A stretch of DNA of 64,000 nucleotides from Paeniglutamicibacter terrestris (GCF_012271785.1 NZ_JAAWVT010000001.1:248001-312000); one strand, 5' to 3'. Positions 25,887-38,071 are shown, counted from the first letter of the stretch. Numbers and translations are program-made. Notes: generated by a model from the sequence alone, not told the origin.

Positions 25887-27245
25887 CTACAGCCCCAGCA
25901 CCGTGCTGGCCACCAGGAAGTAGATGATCAAGCCGGTGGCATCTACGAAGGTGGAGATGAACGGATTGGAGAATACCGCCGGATCCGCGCGCACCGCCTT
26001 GCCCAGCAGCGGCATCAACCCGCCCAGGCTCGCCGCCATGGTGCAGACTCCCAAGAGCGTCAACCCGATAACCAGGCCCAAGGGCACGGTGAAGGCAAGC
26101 GCGGCAATCACAAAGCCCAGGGACCCGAGCAGCAATCCCAGCAGCGCACCAACCCGGACCTCGCGGGTGAAGACCTTAAAGACATCTCGGGGACGCACAT
26201 CGCCCAGCGCGAGCGCCCGGGTAATGGTGGTCGCCGCCTGATTCCCGGTGTTGCCACCGGTGCCAATCAGCAGCGGGATGAACAAGGAGAGCACCACCTG
26301 CGCCTCAAGTGTTGCCTCGAAGGCACCGATGACCTTCACCGTAAGCGTCGCGCCAAGGGCTAAAACCAGTAGCCAGACGACGCGAGCCTTCACGATCGAG
26401 CGCACCGGGGTAGCCAGGTAGGGCCGACGCAACGGCTCGCTTCCGCCGGAGCGTGCAGCATCCTCGCTCTCCGCATCCTCCAAGATCCGCAGCGCATCAT
26501 CCACCGTCAAGATGCCGACCAGACGATCGCCCTCATCAATGACCGGGAGCACCAACACCTTCGTTTCGGCGCAGTAACGTGCCGCATCCTCAACGTTCAT
26601 CGAGGCCACCACGCTCAGTGGCTTCTTCATGATCGAGCTGATGGGTGTGCTCGGATCTGCCCGCAGGACATCGCGCAGCGAGATGACCCCGATCAGGCGT
26701 GCCTGCGCATCGGTGACCGGAATGGTGTAAATGCTTTCCGCGTCATCGAGCCTGGCCCGCACGCGTTCTAGGGTTTGTCCAGCGCTGAGTGTCGGATCGG
26801 TGGTGACAAATTCCGGGCTCATAAAACGTCCCACGGCCCGGTGCGGGTAGCTGCGCACAGCCGTGGTCAGCGTCCGTGAACGCTCATCCAGTCCGTGCAT
26901 CAGCGCGGCCACCATGGATTCGGGAAGCTCATCGGCAAGTGCCACGCGGTCATCCGGGCGCATCAAGGCGAACACCGTTGCGGCCTCGGCCTCGCTGAGT
27001 TGCTCAACGATTTCCACCTGCAGTGAGGTGTCGAGGCGGTCAAAAACGTGCTGGGCCACCTCGGGGCGAAGCGCCGCATAAACCAGTCCGCGCTCGGCGG
27101 CGTTCAGCCGCTCAAACTGTTCGATGACTTCGGTGGTATCCAATGGCGCCAGGGCTGCGGCAATGCCTTGTTCATCGTGAGCCGTCAGCGCGTGAGCGAG
27201 CTGATCGGCGGTGATATCAAAGGATATGCTGGGAGATTTGATCAT
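25887..27245 (-). CDS. mgtE: Magnesium transporter MgtE
   Basis: 452-residue Mg2+ channel/transporter. In order: the N-terminal superhelical domain (LAHALTAHDEQGIAAAL to LPESMVAALMHGLD), two CBS domains (about 135-255, with VTDAQARLIGVISLRDVL and VLPVIDEGDRLVGILTVDDAL), and five transmembrane helices with the MgtE signature (LLIGTGGNTGNQAATTITRALALG). The ATG has GGAGGG upstream. In the family the N and CBS domains close the pore when intracellular Mg2+ is high. The gene has an unusually long leader (about 400 nt) with a short ORF, which suggests a second, RNA-level Mg2+ control. Confidence 0.95.
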   Translation of the reverse strand: MIKSPSISFDITADQLAHALTAHDEQGIAAALAPLDTTEVIEQFERLNAAERGLVYAALRPEVAQHVFDRLDTSLQVEIVEQLSEAEAATVFALMRPDDRVALADELPESMVAALMHGLDERSRTLTTAVRSYPHRAVGRFMSPEFVTTDPTLSAGQTLERVRARLDDAESIYTIPVTDAQARLIGVISLRDVLRADPSTPISSIMKKPLSVVASMNVEDAARYCAETKVLVLPVIDEGDRLVGILTVDDALRILEDAESEDAARSGGSEPLRRPYLATPVRSIVKARVVWLLVLALGATLTVKVIGAFEATLEAQVVLSLFIPLLIGTGGNTGNQAATTITRALALGDVRPRDVFKVFTREVRVGALLGLLLGSLGFVIAALAFTVPLGLVIGLTLLGVCTMAASLGGLMPLLGKAVRADPAVFSNPFISTFVDATGLIIYFLVASTVLGL

Positions 27246-27660
27246 GATCCGGGTCCCTCCGGTGGGGGCACACGTATTCTGACGCGTTTACACGCGGCGC
27301 ATGCCAGTCATTGGTGGTGTGGGGGTGTATCTTCACCGCAACCGCGTGTTACCCACGCACCAAAACCAGACATCATTTCCCGGATGATCAATGGCCCACC
27401 TTTGCTACCTTCAACGTAGCGGCGCCGCATGGACGCAACACCCATAGCTGGGTGCAAGGAGTTAGAACCGAATGACGGAGAGGATGATGCTGGCACGGCG
27501 GTGAGACACACGCGGTGCGATAGATCGACTTGGAACGTCGTCCATGCGTGCTCTCACCTCCTTCGGGCGAATCATCAGATGTCGTGGGATCCGGTGTGAA
27601 CTACGTCCCTCGAGGCACGCGCTGATACCCGGATCGTTTGAGGGTACGCCCCATCCTAGG
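27246..27660 (-). promoter_or_regulatory. Long structured mgtE leader
   Basis: A promoter-like TTGGCT (19-nt spacer) TAGGAT pair ends at about 27654 on the minus strand. About 400 nt of leader then follow before mgtE, with a 27-codon ORF (27545-27462) and hairpins such as CACCC/GGGTG (about 27441-27455) and GCTAC/GTAGC (about 27404-27420). I do not find the M-box consensus. Confidence 0.5.
27462..27545 (-). CDS. Putative mgtE leader peptide, 27 residues
   Basis: Short ORF starting MDDVPSRS and ending LSVIRF-stop. It has the best ribosome site of the region (GAAGGAGGTGAGAG, 8-9 nt before the ATG). It lies 216 nt upstream of mgtE inside its leader. Two acidic codons followed by a proline codon right after the start resemble the N-terminus of enterobacterial MgtL, whose acidic and proline codons destabilise ribosomes at low Mg2+. 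The similarity is of composition, not of alignment. Regulation of mgtE by translation of this ORF is inference. Confidence 0.5.
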   Translation of the reverse strand: MDDVPSRSIAPRVSHRRASIILSVIRF

Positions 27661-27717
27661 CACAGTGATCGGAACTAAGCCAATGGCTGTGTCCGAGCTC
27701 TCAGTGCGAGTGCGCTG

Positions 27718-28224
27718 CTAGTGGGTCGGAACCCAGTAGCGATTGGTCATCCCGTCGCTGGCTTCAACGACGTTTTCCAGCACTCCCCCATTGGCTTCGA
27801 TGGTGCCAGCGGAGGCAATATTATCCACCCGGCAGGTCACCAGCGCGCTCTCGATTCCCCGCTGGGCCAAGACGTGCAGTGACTGGCGCAGGATTTGGGT
27901 CGCATAGCCCCGGCGGCGATGTTGTGGTCGCACCGCATAACCAACATGACCACCGACAGATCGCAGGTGATCGTTGAGTTCAAATCTGATGCAGGTGCGC
28001 CCCACCAGTTCACCGTCAACAAACGCGCCCCAGAGGGCCGACTTCACCCATCCCGGTGGCAAGCCCAGGCCCTGTTCGTGGGCGGCGAGCTGCTCAAGAT
28101 ATTCATCAAAACCGCGCCGGCTCGAGTATCCCAGCAGGAAATCGAAGTCATCGGCATCCAGCTCGGTGCGCGCAGCGAGCGCTTCATCGCTGTCTTGAAA
28201 GGTGAAAGGTCTAATCACAAGCAT
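27718..28224 (-). CDS. GNAT family N-acetyltransferase
   Basis: 168 residues with the GNAT acetyl-CoA fold. The pyrophosphate-binding motif A is VGYAVRPQHRRRGYATQILRQSLHVLAQRG, cited by its core QHRRRGYATQIL. Motif B is VDNIASAGTIEANGG, and the C-terminus ends TNRYWVPTH. The start ATG has no ribosome site; a GATACT box lies about 9 nt before it, and this promoter overlaps the sdaA terminator hairpin. The substrate is unknown. Confidence 0.82.
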   Translation of the reverse strand: MLVIRPFTFQDSDEALAARTELDADDFDFLLGYSSRRGFDEYLEQLAAHEQGLGLPPGWVKSALWGAFVDGELVGRTCIRFELNDHLRSVGGHVGYAVRPQHRRRGYATQILRQSLHVLAQRGIESALVTCRVDNIASAGTIEANGGVLENVVEASDGMTNRYWVPTH

Positions 28225-28238
28225 GTTGTGAAGAGTAT

Positions 28239-28271
28239 CAGGCGGGTGTCCCGCGATGGGACACCCGCCTG
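28239..28271 (-). terminator. Terminator of the gcv-sdaA operon
   Basis: Perfect 14-bp arms (CAGGCGGGTGTCCC, loop of 5 nt) 20 nt after the sdaA stop. It also covers the promoter region of the GNAT gene downstream. Confidence 0.8.
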
Positions 28272-28291
28272 CTATTCGTGCGGCTAGAGAA

Positions 28292-29701
28292 CTAGCACTC
28301 GATGACGTTCACGGCCAGACCGCCCAGGGCGGTCTCCTTGTACTTCGAGCTCATGTCCTTGCCGGTTTCGCGCATCGTGATGATGACCTCGTCGAGGGTG
28401 ACATGGTGCTGCCCGTCGCCCATCAGCGCCATCTTGGCGGCGTTGATGGCCTTGGACGCGGCAATGGCGTTGCGTTCGATGCATGGAATCTGCACCAGCC
28501 CACCAATCGGGTCGCAGGTCAGGCCAAGGTTGTGTTCCATGGCGATTTCCGCGGCGTTCTCCACCTGGTCCACGGTGCCGCCCAAGATCTCGGCGAGTCC
28601 ACCGGCGGCCATCGAGGAGGCAGAACCGACCTCACCCTGGCAGCCGACCTCGGCGCCGGAGATGGAGGCTTGCTCCTTGTAGAGCACACCAATGGCGGCG
28701 GCGGTGAGCAGGAAGCGCACGATCAGGTCCTCGCGTTCCTCCTGGTTCCAGTACTTGGCCCCGGGTGCGTAGTGGGTCGCGTAGAACATCACCGCGGGGA
28801 TGATGCCCGCTGCCCCATTGGTCGGGGCCGTGACCACACGACCGCCGGAGGCATTTTCCTCGTTGACGGCAAGGGCCACCAGGTTCACCCATTCCTGCCA
28901 GAACACCGGATCGCGATCCTTGTCTTCCTTGGCCAGGCGGCGGTGCCATTCCGGAGCACGGCGACGGACCTTCAGCCCACCGGGCAGCACACCCTCACGT
29001 TCCAGGGAGGCATCCTTGCAATCCTCCATGACCTGCCAAATGTGCAACAGCCCGGCGCGGATCTCTTCCTTCGAGCGGTAGACCTCTTCGTTGGCGGCCA
29101 TCACCCCGGCGATGGACAGACCCGAGGTGGCGCAGTGTTCCAGCAGCTTTGCCGCGGTGGTGAAGGGGTAGGGCTGCGCATTGAGCGCGTCCTCGAGGTT
29201 GGCAGCAAGCTTTTCTTCGGCGCCCTCGCGCACGATGAAGCCGCCGCCGACCGAGAAGTAGGTGTCTTCGGCCAAAACGTTGCCGTTGGCATCCAGGGCT
29301 GCCATCTTCATGCCGTTGGTGTGCCGCGCCAGCACGGTCAGCGGGTGCTGGATCATGTCCTCGACCTTGTAGTCGAGTTCCTTCACCGCACCCAGTGCCT
29401 TGCAGAGCTGAAGTTTGCCCGTGGCTGTCATGGCGTCAAGGCGTTCATCCACCTCGGAGGGCAGGATGGCTTCGGGTTCATAGCCTTCCAAGCCCAACAT
29501 GATGGCGGTGAAGGTTCCATGGCCGCGGCCCGTCGCAGCGAGGGATCCGTAGACATCAACGCGTAGCGATTCGGTATTCGCGAGGTGCTCTTCGCGGACA
29601 AGTTTTGAAGCAAAGGCGTAGGCGGCCCGCATCGGTCCCACGGTGTGCGACGACGATGGCCCGATACCTACGGTGAAAAGGTCAAAAACGCTGATAGCCA
29701 T
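28292..29701 (-). CDS. sdaA: L-serine ammonia-lyase (iron-sulfur type)
   Basis: 469 residues, single-chain form with both the beta and alpha domains. It deaminates L-serine to pyruvate and ammonia using a [4Fe-4S] cluster. The N-terminus [20 protein letters not shown] is diagnostic. Cluster cysteines are expected in [18 protein letters not shown] and [17 protein letters not shown], both intact. The ATG at 29701 has GAAGGAAG 8 nt upstream; the frame further up is spurious. It is the last gene of the glycine cleavage operon, 142 nt after glyA, so glycine can be turned into serine and then pyruvate. Confidence 0.95.
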   Translation of the reverse strand: MAISVFDLFTVGIGPSSSHTVGPMRAAYAFASKLVREEHLANTESLRVDVYGSLAATGRGHGTFTAIMLGLEGYEPEAILPSEVDERLDAMTATGKLQLCKALGAVKELDYKVEDMIQHPLTVLARHTNGMKMAALDANGNVLAEDTYFSVGGGFIVREGAEEKLAANLEDALNAQPYPFTTAAKLLEHCATSGLSIAGVMAANEEVYRSKEEIRAGLLHIWQVMEDCKDASLEREGVLPGGLKVRRRAPEWHRRLAKEDKDRDPVFWQEWVNLVALAVNEENASGGRVVTAPTNGAAGIIPAVMFYATHYAPGAKYWNQEEREDLIVRFLLTAAAIGVLYKEQASISGAEVGCQGEVGSASSMAAGGLAEILGGTVDQVENAAEIAMEHNLGLTCDPIGGLVQIPCIERNAIAASKAINAAKMALMGDGQHHVTLDEVIITMRETGKDMSSKYKETALGGLAVNVIEC

Positions 29702-29781
29702 GGAACATGCTTCCTTCAGGAGTGTTGCTGGTTGGTGTCGATAGCTGGTGGTGCGGAGAAAGATTAAGGTGCTGCGCATAA

Positions 29782-29822
29782 ACCGCAAGCCCGGGCTCCA
29801 TGCGGATACCCGGGCTCGCGGT
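29782..29822 (-). terminator. Hairpin between glyA and sdaA
   Basis: 14-bp arms with one mismatch (ACCGCGAGCCCGGG against CCCGGGCTTGCGGT) followed by TTTA. It may be a partial terminator or processing site that lowers sdaA relative to glyA. Confidence 0.5.
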
Positions 29823-29843
29823 CACATGATGTGCGGTACCGAG

Positions 29844-31163
29844 TTAGGCCAGTTTGGCCAGTTCCGGGTACAGCGGGTGGGCGTTCGCCAAGGCATGCAC
29901 ACGGTCCTTCAGGGCCGCGAGGGTAGCCTCGTTGTTCTCCTGCGTACCAGCGATGAGGGTTTCGGCGATGATGTCCGCGACCTCCACAAACGCTGCCTCG
30001 GAGAAACCACGGGTCGCCAGTGCCGGGGTGCCAATACGCAACCCCGAGGTGACCATCGGCGGACGCGGATCAAAGGGAACCGCATTACGGTTCACCGTGA
30101 TCTCCACCTTCGCCAACAGATCTTCACCCTGCTGCCCATTGAGCTCCGAGTGACGCAAGTCCACCAGGACCAGGTGCACATCGGTGCCACCGGTGAGCAC
30201 CGAAATGCCTACCGCAGCAACATCCGGAGCATTCAGACGTTCGGCCAGAATGTGAGCACCGGCCAGCGTACGGACCTGACGATCCTTGAACTCCTCGGAG
30301 GCGGCGATCTTAAACGCCACGGCCTTACCGGCAATCACGTGCTCCAACGGGCCGCCCTGCTGACCGGGGAACACCGCAGAATTAATCTTCTTCGCGATAT
30401 CCGCATCGTTGGTCAGGATGATCCCGCCACGCGGACCGGCCAGGGTCTTATGCGTCGTGGAAGACACCACGTGAGCGTGCGGCACCGGTGAGGGGTGCAG
30501 CCCGGCGGCGACCAGTCCGGCGAAGTGCGCCATGTCCACAAACAGGTACGCACCGACCTTGTCGGCAATCGCACGGAATCGTTCGAAGTCCAACTGCCGC
30601 GGGTAGGCGGACCAGCCGGCAACAATCATCTTCGGGGAGTGTTCAATGGCCAGGGCTTCGACCTTGTCCATGTCCACCACCAGGGTGTCCTCTTCCACAC
30701 CGTACGGGACGATGTTGTAGAGGCGGCCGGAGAAGTTGATCTTCATGCCGTGGGTCAGGTGACCACCGTGCGCCAGGTTCAGGCCCATGATGGTGTCACC
30801 CGGGCGGATCAGCGCGTGCATGACCGAGGCGTTAGCTTGGGCACCGGAGTGCGGCTGCACGTTCGCGTATTCGGCACCGAAGAGGGCCTTGACCCGCTCG
30901 AGTGCCAGAGTTTCCACCACGTCGACCTCTTCGCAGCCACCGTAGTAGCGGCGTCCCGGGTAGCCTTCGGCGTACTTGTTAGTCAGCACCGAACCCTGGG
31001 CCTGCATCACGGCCAGGGCCGTGTGGTTCTCCGAGGCGATCATTTCCAGGCCACGCTGCTGGCGAGCGAGCTCCGCGTCGATACGCTCCGCGATCTCCGG
31101 ATCCAACGTCCCAATGTCCTGCGTCAGCGACGCCGGAGCTAGGGATTCGAACACTGCGGTCAC
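29844..31163 (-). CDS. glyA: Serine hydroxymethyltransferase
   Basis: 439 residues. PLP enzyme that interconverts serine and glycine with tetrahydrofolate. The Schiff-base lysine is Lys239 in [16 protein letters not shown]; other family parts are [41 protein letters not shown] and [13 protein letters not shown]. The GTG start overlaps the gcvH stop by 4 nt (GTGA), so translation is coupled. In this operon it most likely uses the methylene-tetrahydrofolate from glycine cleavage to make serine from a second glycine, which sdaA then degrades. Confidence 0.97.
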   Translation of the reverse strand: MTAVFESLAPASLTQDIGTLDPEIAERIDAELARQQRGLEMIASENHTALAVMQAQGSVLTNKYAEGYPGRRYYGGCEEVDVVETLALERVKALFGAEYANVQPHSGAQANASVMHALIRPGDTIMGLNLAHGGHLTHGMKINFSGRLYNIVPYGVEEDTLVVDMDKVEALAIEHSPKMIVAGWSAYPRQLDFERFRAIADKVGAYLFVDMAHFAGLVAAGLHPSPVPHAHVVSSTTHKTLAGPRGGIILTNDADIAKKINSAVFPGQQGGPLEHVIAGKAVAFKIAASEEFKDRQVRTLAGAHILAERLNAPDVAAVGISVLTGGTDVHLVLVDLRHSELNGQQGEDLLAKVEITVNRNAVPFDPRPPMVTSGLRIGTPALATRGFSEAAFVEVADIIAETLIAGTQENNEATLAALKDRVHALANAHPLYPELAKLA

Positions 31164-31540
31164 GCTACGTCGCCGCCGTTTGCCGAGGCGTAGTCGGCTG
31201 CCGAGAGCAGCGGGCCTTCTTCGGTGACCTCAACGGTGAAGAGCCAGCCGGCACCGTACGGGTCTTCGTTCAGGACGGCCGGGTTGTCGATGGCTTCCTG
31301 GTTGACCTCAACGATGGTGCCGGTGACCGGAGCGAACAAATCGGAGACCGACTTGGTCGATTCGACCTCACCACAGGTTTCGCCGGCGGTGACGGTGTCG
31401 CCAACCTCGGGAAGGTCAACGTACACAACGTCGCCCAGTGCGTCTGCTGCAACGGCGGTGATGCCGACCTTGGTCGGGGTCGAGGCATCGACCCATTCGT
31501 GCTCGGCCGAGTAACGAAGGGAGGCAAGAACCTTGCTCAT
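31160..31540 (-). CDS. gcvH: Glycine cleavage system H protein
   Basis: 126 residues. Lipoyl carrier that shuttles the aminomethyl group from GcvP to GcvT. The lipoylation lysine is Lys63 in [12 protein letters not shown]. The N-terminal [10 protein letters not shown] and the C-terminal [12 protein letters not shown] are typical. The ATG at 31540 has AGAGGAAA upstream; the longer frame is not used. It overlaps glyA by 4 nt. An inverted repeat (9-bp arms, about 31589-31623) lies between gcvT and gcvH. Confidence 0.97.
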   Translation of the reverse strand: MSKVLASLRYSAEHEWVDASTPTKVGITAVAADALGDVVYVDLPEVGDTVTAGETCGEVESTKSVSDLFAPVTGTIVEVNQEAIDNPAVLNEDPYGAGWLFTVEVTEEGPLLSAADYASANGGDVA

Positions 31541-31629
31541 GGGGGTATTTCCTCTCAAAGAATGTGGGTAAAGAAGTAAGCCGGTAACCGGTGGCGGAAG
31601 ACGATTAGCGTCCCCCGCCACCGACAACG

Positions 31630-32742
31630 TTACTTGGCTCGGGTGTAGAACGGCAGTGAAACGACTTCAAAGGCCTCTGCCTTGCCACGAAGGTCAACAT
31701 CGACCTTTGTACCAATCTCGGCAAAGGCGGGTTCCACGTAGGCCATGGCCACGGGGAATCCAAGGGTCGGGGACGGCTGACCGGAGGTGATGGCGCCAAT
31801 CTGCGCCCCATCTACGGACACCGCGTAACCGCCGCGACCTGCGCGCCGGCCCAGACCCTTCAGGCCCACCAACACACGCTTGACGCCTTCGGCCTTGATG
31901 GCTTCCAATGCCGCGCGGCCCACAAAGTTCTCTTCCTTCTTGAAGGAGACGATGGGACCAAGGTTGGCCTCGAAGGGGTTACCTTCCAGGGACAATTCGT
32001 TGCCGTACAGCGGCATGCCGGCCTCAAGGCGCAGCGAGTCGCGGCAGGCCAAACCGGCGGGGATCAGTCCGTGGGCGGTGCCCGCGTTCATGACTGCGTC
32101 CCAGAGTTCGGCGGCCTGCTCGTTCGGCACATACAGCTCGAAGCCGTCCTCACCGGTGTAACCGGTGCGTGCCAACAGCACGTTGATACCGGCAACGGTC
32201 AGTTCATCTGCGGCGTAGTAATTCATCTCGGTCACTACGGCCTTGCCGGCTTCGTCAACCAGTTCGTGCAAGATGGCCACGGCGTTCGGGCCCTGCACAG
32301 CGATCAACGAGGTTTCCGCGGAGGCGTCGGTGACGGTGACGTCGAAGCCTGCCGCGCGTTCGGCCAGTGCCGCAGCAACAACCGGGGCGTTGCCCGCGTT
32401 GGGTACCACGAGGAACTTTTCTTCCCCGCGGCGGTAGGTGATCAAATCATCGATGATGCCGCCAGCTTCGTTGCAGATCACCGAGTACTTGGCCTTACCG
32501 ACCTTCATCACTGCCATGTTCCCGGCCAGTGCGGTATTCAGGAAGGTTGCTGCTGCCGGTCCTTCGACCCAGACTTCGCCCATGTGGGAGAGGTCAAAGA
32601 GGCCAGCAGTGGCGCGCACTGCATTGTGCTCAGCCAATTCCGAACCGTACTTCAGCGGCATGTCCCAGCCACCGAAGTCGGTGAAGGACGCGTTGAGTTC
32701 CGCATGCTTTGCATGCAGGGAGGTTTTTTTCGGGTCGCTCAT
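31630..32742 (-). CDS. gcvT: Glycine cleavage system aminomethyltransferase (T protein)
   Basis: 370 residues. It transfers the methylene carbon from the lipoyl-aminomethyl arm of GcvH to tetrahydrofolate and releases ammonia. Family parts are [21 protein letters not shown], cited by [42 protein letters not shown] and [18 protein letters not shown]. The ATG at 32742 has AAAGGT upstream; a TTG lies directly before it. It follows gcvP by 39 nt. Confidence 0.96.
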   Translation of the reverse strand: MSDPKKTSLHAKHAELNASFTDFGGWDMPLKYGSELAEHNAVRATAGLFDLSHMGEVWVEGPAAATFLNTALAGNMAVMKVGKAKYSVICNEAGGIIDDLITYRRGEEKFLVVPNAGNAPVVAAALAERAAGFDVTVTDASAETSLIAVQGPNAVAILHELVDEAGKAVVTEMNYYAADELTVAGINVLLARTGYTGEDGFELYVPNEQAAELWDAVMNAGTAHGLIPAGLACRDSLRLEAGMPLYGNELSLEGNPFEANLGPIVSFKKEENFVGRAALEAIKAEGVKRVLVGLKGLGRRAGRGGYAVSVDGAQIGAITSGQPSPTLGFPVAMAYVEPAFAEIGTKVDVDLRGKAEAFEVVSLPFYTRAK

Positions 32743-32781
32743 CAAGCTACCTTTCGTGGGGCTAAATAATGAGTGGCGGTT

Positions 32782-35619
<2,838 letters not shown>

Positions 35620-35685
35620 GGGGAACTCCATTGGGTCATCGGCGCGCGTGCACACCGAACGAGCTGCAAGTTCCTCCCCGACCCT

Positions 35686-35900
35686 GTTGCTGTGACCTGA
35701 GAGTTTCCGCGATGGTCCGCATCCTAGTGGGGATCCGGCACACGCTTGCACCTTCGGTGAGCAGCACCGCCGCGAGGCGATGTTACTTCTTTCCAGAGTT
35801 GCCTCTTCGCGGCGGTACGGGGGCCTGAGAGTTTCCCGGGGAGGAATTGCTCCTACGGCGCCCGACCAACTTTCGCTGAACGGGACTCTCCCGCCGCATG
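35686..35900 (-). promoter_or_regulatory. Tandem glycine riboswitch
   Basis: On the minus strand two aptamers follow one another. Aptamer 1 (about 35900-35822) has GCGGGAGAGTCCCG, GCCGTAGGAGCAA and GGGAAACTCTCAGGC. Aptamer 2 (about 35815-35690) has GGCAACTCTGG, CACCGAAGGTGCAAGC and GGAAACTCTCAGGT. These are the conserved cores of the gcvT-class glycine riboswitch. It lies 67 nt upstream of gcvP and should raise expression when glycine is present. Confidence 0.92.
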
Positions 35901-35934
35901 TCAGTGGCTGTGCCTCGTGAGAGGCACGGCTCTT

Positions 35935-35963
35935 ATCCTACCGGCGAAGCGTGAGCTAAACAA
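35935..35963 (-). promoter_or_regulatory. Promoter of the gcv operon
   Basis: Minus-strand TTGTTT (35963-35958), 17-nt spacer, TAGGAT (35940-35935). The expected start at about 35928 is just before the first riboswitch aptamer. Confidence 0.65.
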
Positions 35964-36097
35964 CATGGATCGCTCCGCCCCAAGCCAGCATCGAGGTTTG
36001 CGGATGAAGCAGGGAACTTTCGACTCTCAGCCGGCACTTCCTCGCCCTGCGAAGAGGCGAATTGCCTGTAGCTCTGCCCGTTGTCATCGTTCTCGAG

Positions 36098-36433
36098 TTA
36101 GCAGTTGGGCTTGGCCTCGAAGCGTGGTCCGACGTCGATGGAATACGGAAGTCCCCACGCGTTGCTGTAGCGCAGGCGCAGGCGCACGGCATGCAACGAG
36201 GACTCGTGGTTTAGATCGACGGGTTCAAGGGCCATCATGATCGAATCACTGGGCCCGTCACCGAGGGTGGCCGGCAGCTCGGTGCGAGAAAGCCAAGCGG
36301 TCTGCAGATCCGGGTCATTCTCGCCCACCGGATATTCCCATGACCCGAGCCACGCACCCTCGTGCAGGATGCCGGAACCCGCCAGCGCGCTAGAAATGGA
36401 TGCATCGTAGTCATCAGAAAATACTTGACACAT
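36098..36433 (-). CDS. Hypothetical protein, 111 residues
   Basis: Soluble acidic protein with no signal peptide or membrane segment (MCQVFSDDYDASISS, GSWEYPVGENDPDLQTAWLSRTELP cited by WEYPVGENDPDLQ, and a C-terminal RLRYSNAWGLPYSIDVGPRF). I do not recognise the family. The ATG at 36433 overlaps the -35 box of the divergent promoter at 36425-36453. The ribosome site AAAGG is only 3 nt from the ATG, so the true start may be further in. Coding character is moderate. Confidence 0.5.
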   Translation of the reverse strand: MCQVFSDDYDASISSALAGSGILHEGAWLGSWEYPVGENDPDLQTAWLSRTELPATLGDGPSDSIMMALEPVDLNHESSLHAVRLRLRYSNAWGLPYSIDVGPRFEAKPNC

Positions 36434-36453
36434 CAACCTTTTGGTTCTATCAT
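36425..36453 (+). promoter_or_regulatory. Consensus-like promoter of the 36491 gene
   Basis: TTGACA (36425-36430), 17-nt spacer, TATCAT (36448-36453). The spacer holds the inverted repeat AACC-TTTT-GGTT (36435-36446), a possible operator. Confidence 0.7.
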
Positions 36454-36490
36454 TTTTATTGAACCTTCAACTAAACGGATTGAGGATCTG

Positions 36491-37168
36491 ATGAAGAACT
36501 TCCTCGCTCAACTCTTCGGAAAGAAGCACACCATGAACATCGACGTCACCATCATCGGTACCGGCAACATGGGCCGCGCCCTTGCCACCCGCACCATCGC
36601 CGCAGGCAAGAGCCTTCAGGTCCTGGCCCGCTCCACCGAGACCGCCGCTACCTTCGCGGCAGAACTCGGCTCGAGCATTACCAGCGGCAATACCGCCGAG
36701 GCTCCGGCCGGCCAGATCGTCATTCTGGCCCTACCTTTCGACGCGGCCAAGGAATATGTCTCGGCCCAGGGTGCGGCACTGGATTCCAAGATCGTCATCG
36801 ACATCTCCAACCCCGTGGACTTCTCCACCTTCGATTCGCTGACCACCGTCGCGGGCAGCTCTGCCGCCGAGGAAATCTCCGCACTCACCTCCGCCACCGT
36901 TGTGAAGGCCTTCAACACCACCTTCGCCGGACCGCTGACCGCAGGCTCCGCCGAGGGAACTCCGCTGGACGTCTTTGTTGCCGGCGAGGAATCCGCCCGC
37001 AACACTGTCGCTTCCTTCATCACCGCCGCCGGCATGCGTCCGATCGAGGTCGGCGCCCTGCACCACGCCCGTGAGCTCGAGGGCTTCCAGCTGCTGGTCA
37101 TGGCCATGCAGGTCAACCCGGCGCTGCCCGACTTCAACTGGGGCACCGCGCTGAAGATCGTTGGCTAA
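36491..37168 (+). CDS. NADPH-dependent F420 reductase-like dinucleotide-binding protein
   Basis: 225 residues. An N-terminal Rossmann fold (VTIIGTGNMGRALATRTIAAG, GTGNMG at about 22-27) and ARSTETA as the ribose-binding loop, then QIVILALPFDAA, VIDISNPVDF and FNTTFAGPL. This is the F420_oxidored/NAD-binding family that reduces NADP or F420, or acts on related redox partners. The ATG has GAGG 5 nt upstream; a leading MKNFLAQLFGKKHT extends the usual family start. It is driven by a near-consensus promoter and ends in a clear terminator. The actual substrate is unknown. Confidence 0.82.
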   Translation: MKNFLAQLFGKKHTMNIDVTIIGTGNMGRALATRTIAAGKSLQVLARSTETAATFAAELGSSITSGNTAEAPAGQIVILALPFDAAKEYVSAQGAALDSKIVIDISNPVDFSTFDSLTTVAGSSAAEEISALTSATVVKAFNTTFAGPLTAGSAEGTPLDVFVAGEESARNTVASFITAAGMRPIEVGALHHARELEGFQLLVMAMQVNPALPDFNWGTALKIVG

Positions 37169-37200
37169 TTTCCCCCTCGACGGCGCGAGCTAGCTCCGCC

Positions 37201-37248
37201 AGATGGGAGCCGGAAGACCACCATGGTCTACCGGATCCCATCTTTTTA
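37201..37248 (+). terminator. Rho-independent terminator
   Basis: Stem AGATGGGA/TCCCATCT plus inner CCGG and AGACC/GGTCT pairing, followed by TTTTTAT. Confidence 0.85.
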
Positions 37249-37264
37249 TCCCGAGAAACACGAG

Positions 37265-38029
37265 CTAAATGAGCCCGGAGGTACCCAGCCAGGTGCCGAG
37301 GGCAAAGGTGACGGCCAGTGCGGCCGCTCCACCGATCAGCACCCGCAGCGTCGGGCGCAGTATCGGCGCCCCGCCCAGCTTGGCACCGAGCGCACCGGTA
37401 ATACCCAGGGCCAACAACACGGCAATAATTGTGATCGGGATCCGCAGTCCCACGGGCAAAAAGACCGCCGTGGCAAAAGGTAATATCGCTCCCACGGTAA
37501 AGGCCAGTGCCGAGGCAAGGGCGGCATGCCACGGGTTCAACACCTCGTCCTCATCCAACTGAAGCTCGGCATCCAGATGAGCCTTGAGCGCATCGTGCGC
37601 CGTCAGCTCCTGGGCCACGAGGCTCGCGGTGGCCGGGCTGAGTCCCTTGGCCTCGTAGAGTCCGGTGAGTTCGACCAGCTCTTCGGCCGGCATTTCCGCT
37701 AACTCACGACGTTCCTTTTCGATGAGGGCCCTTTGCGAGTCCGAGGCACTAGAGACCGAGACGTACTCCCCCAGCGCCATCGAGATCGCACCGCCAATGG
37801 CTGCCGCCGCGCCAGCGGTGAGCACCGGACCTATTGCCGGGGTGGCACTGGCAACACCAACCACCACCGCCGCGACCGAGACGATGCCGTCGTTGGCACC
37901 GAGGACTCCGGCCCGCAGCCAGTTCAGCCGTTCGGCCACTCCCTGGCCATGTGGTTCATCCTCGTGCGCACTTTCTAGCTCATTCATGGTCCCCAGCAAA
38001 TCATCTTGTGGATCCCCTGACCAGTACAT
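37265..38029 (-). CDS. VIT1/CCC1 family iron/manganese transporter
   Basis: 254 residues. Family signature RLNWLRAGVLGANDGIVSVAAVVVGVA in helix 1, IGGAISMALGEYVSVSSASDSQ in helix 2, a charged cytosolic metal-binding domain with EERR-like clusters (LIEKERRELAEMPAEELVELTGLYEAKG, cited by EKERRELAEMPAEEL), then HAALASALAFTVGAILPF and two further helices. The ATG at 38029 has GAGG 6 nt upstream; an ATG at 37987 would start at MNELESAHEDEPHG. Such proteins export Fe2+ or Mn2+ from the cytosol. It is 42 nt downstream of the SGNH hydrolase gene on the same strand. Confidence 0.88.
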   Translation of the reverse strand: MYWSGDPQDDLLGTMNELESAHEDEPHGQGVAERLNWLRAGVLGANDGIVSVAAVVVGVASATPAIGPVLTAGAAAAIGGAISMALGEYVSVSSASDSQRALIEKERRELAEMPAEELVELTGLYEAKGLSPATASLVAQELTAHDALKAHLDAELQLDEDEVLNPWHAALASALAFTVGAILPFATAVFLPVGLRIPITIIAVLLALGITGALGAKLGGAPILRPTLRVLIGGAAALAVTFALGTWLGTSGLI

Positions 38030-38071
38030 GTGCGCCTCGCTTGCGCCAGCGCGGCGGCCACTAACCAGTCC

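Noticed and set aside
27308-27511. 67-codon minus-strand ORF in the mgtE leader
   Set aside because: Starts at a GTG inside the better-supported 27-codon ORF, has no ribosome site and unlikely composition.
27246-27660. M-box (ykoK) riboswitch before mgtE
   Set aside because: Short similarity (GGTGAG and ATGGA) exists around the leader ORF, but the rest of the M-box core is not visible. A covariance-model search would decide.
28256-29566. Long plus-strand open frame opposite sdaA (436 codons)
   Set aside because: Antisense shadow of a well-recognised gene; His/Gly/Val-rich composition, no motif and no ribosome site.
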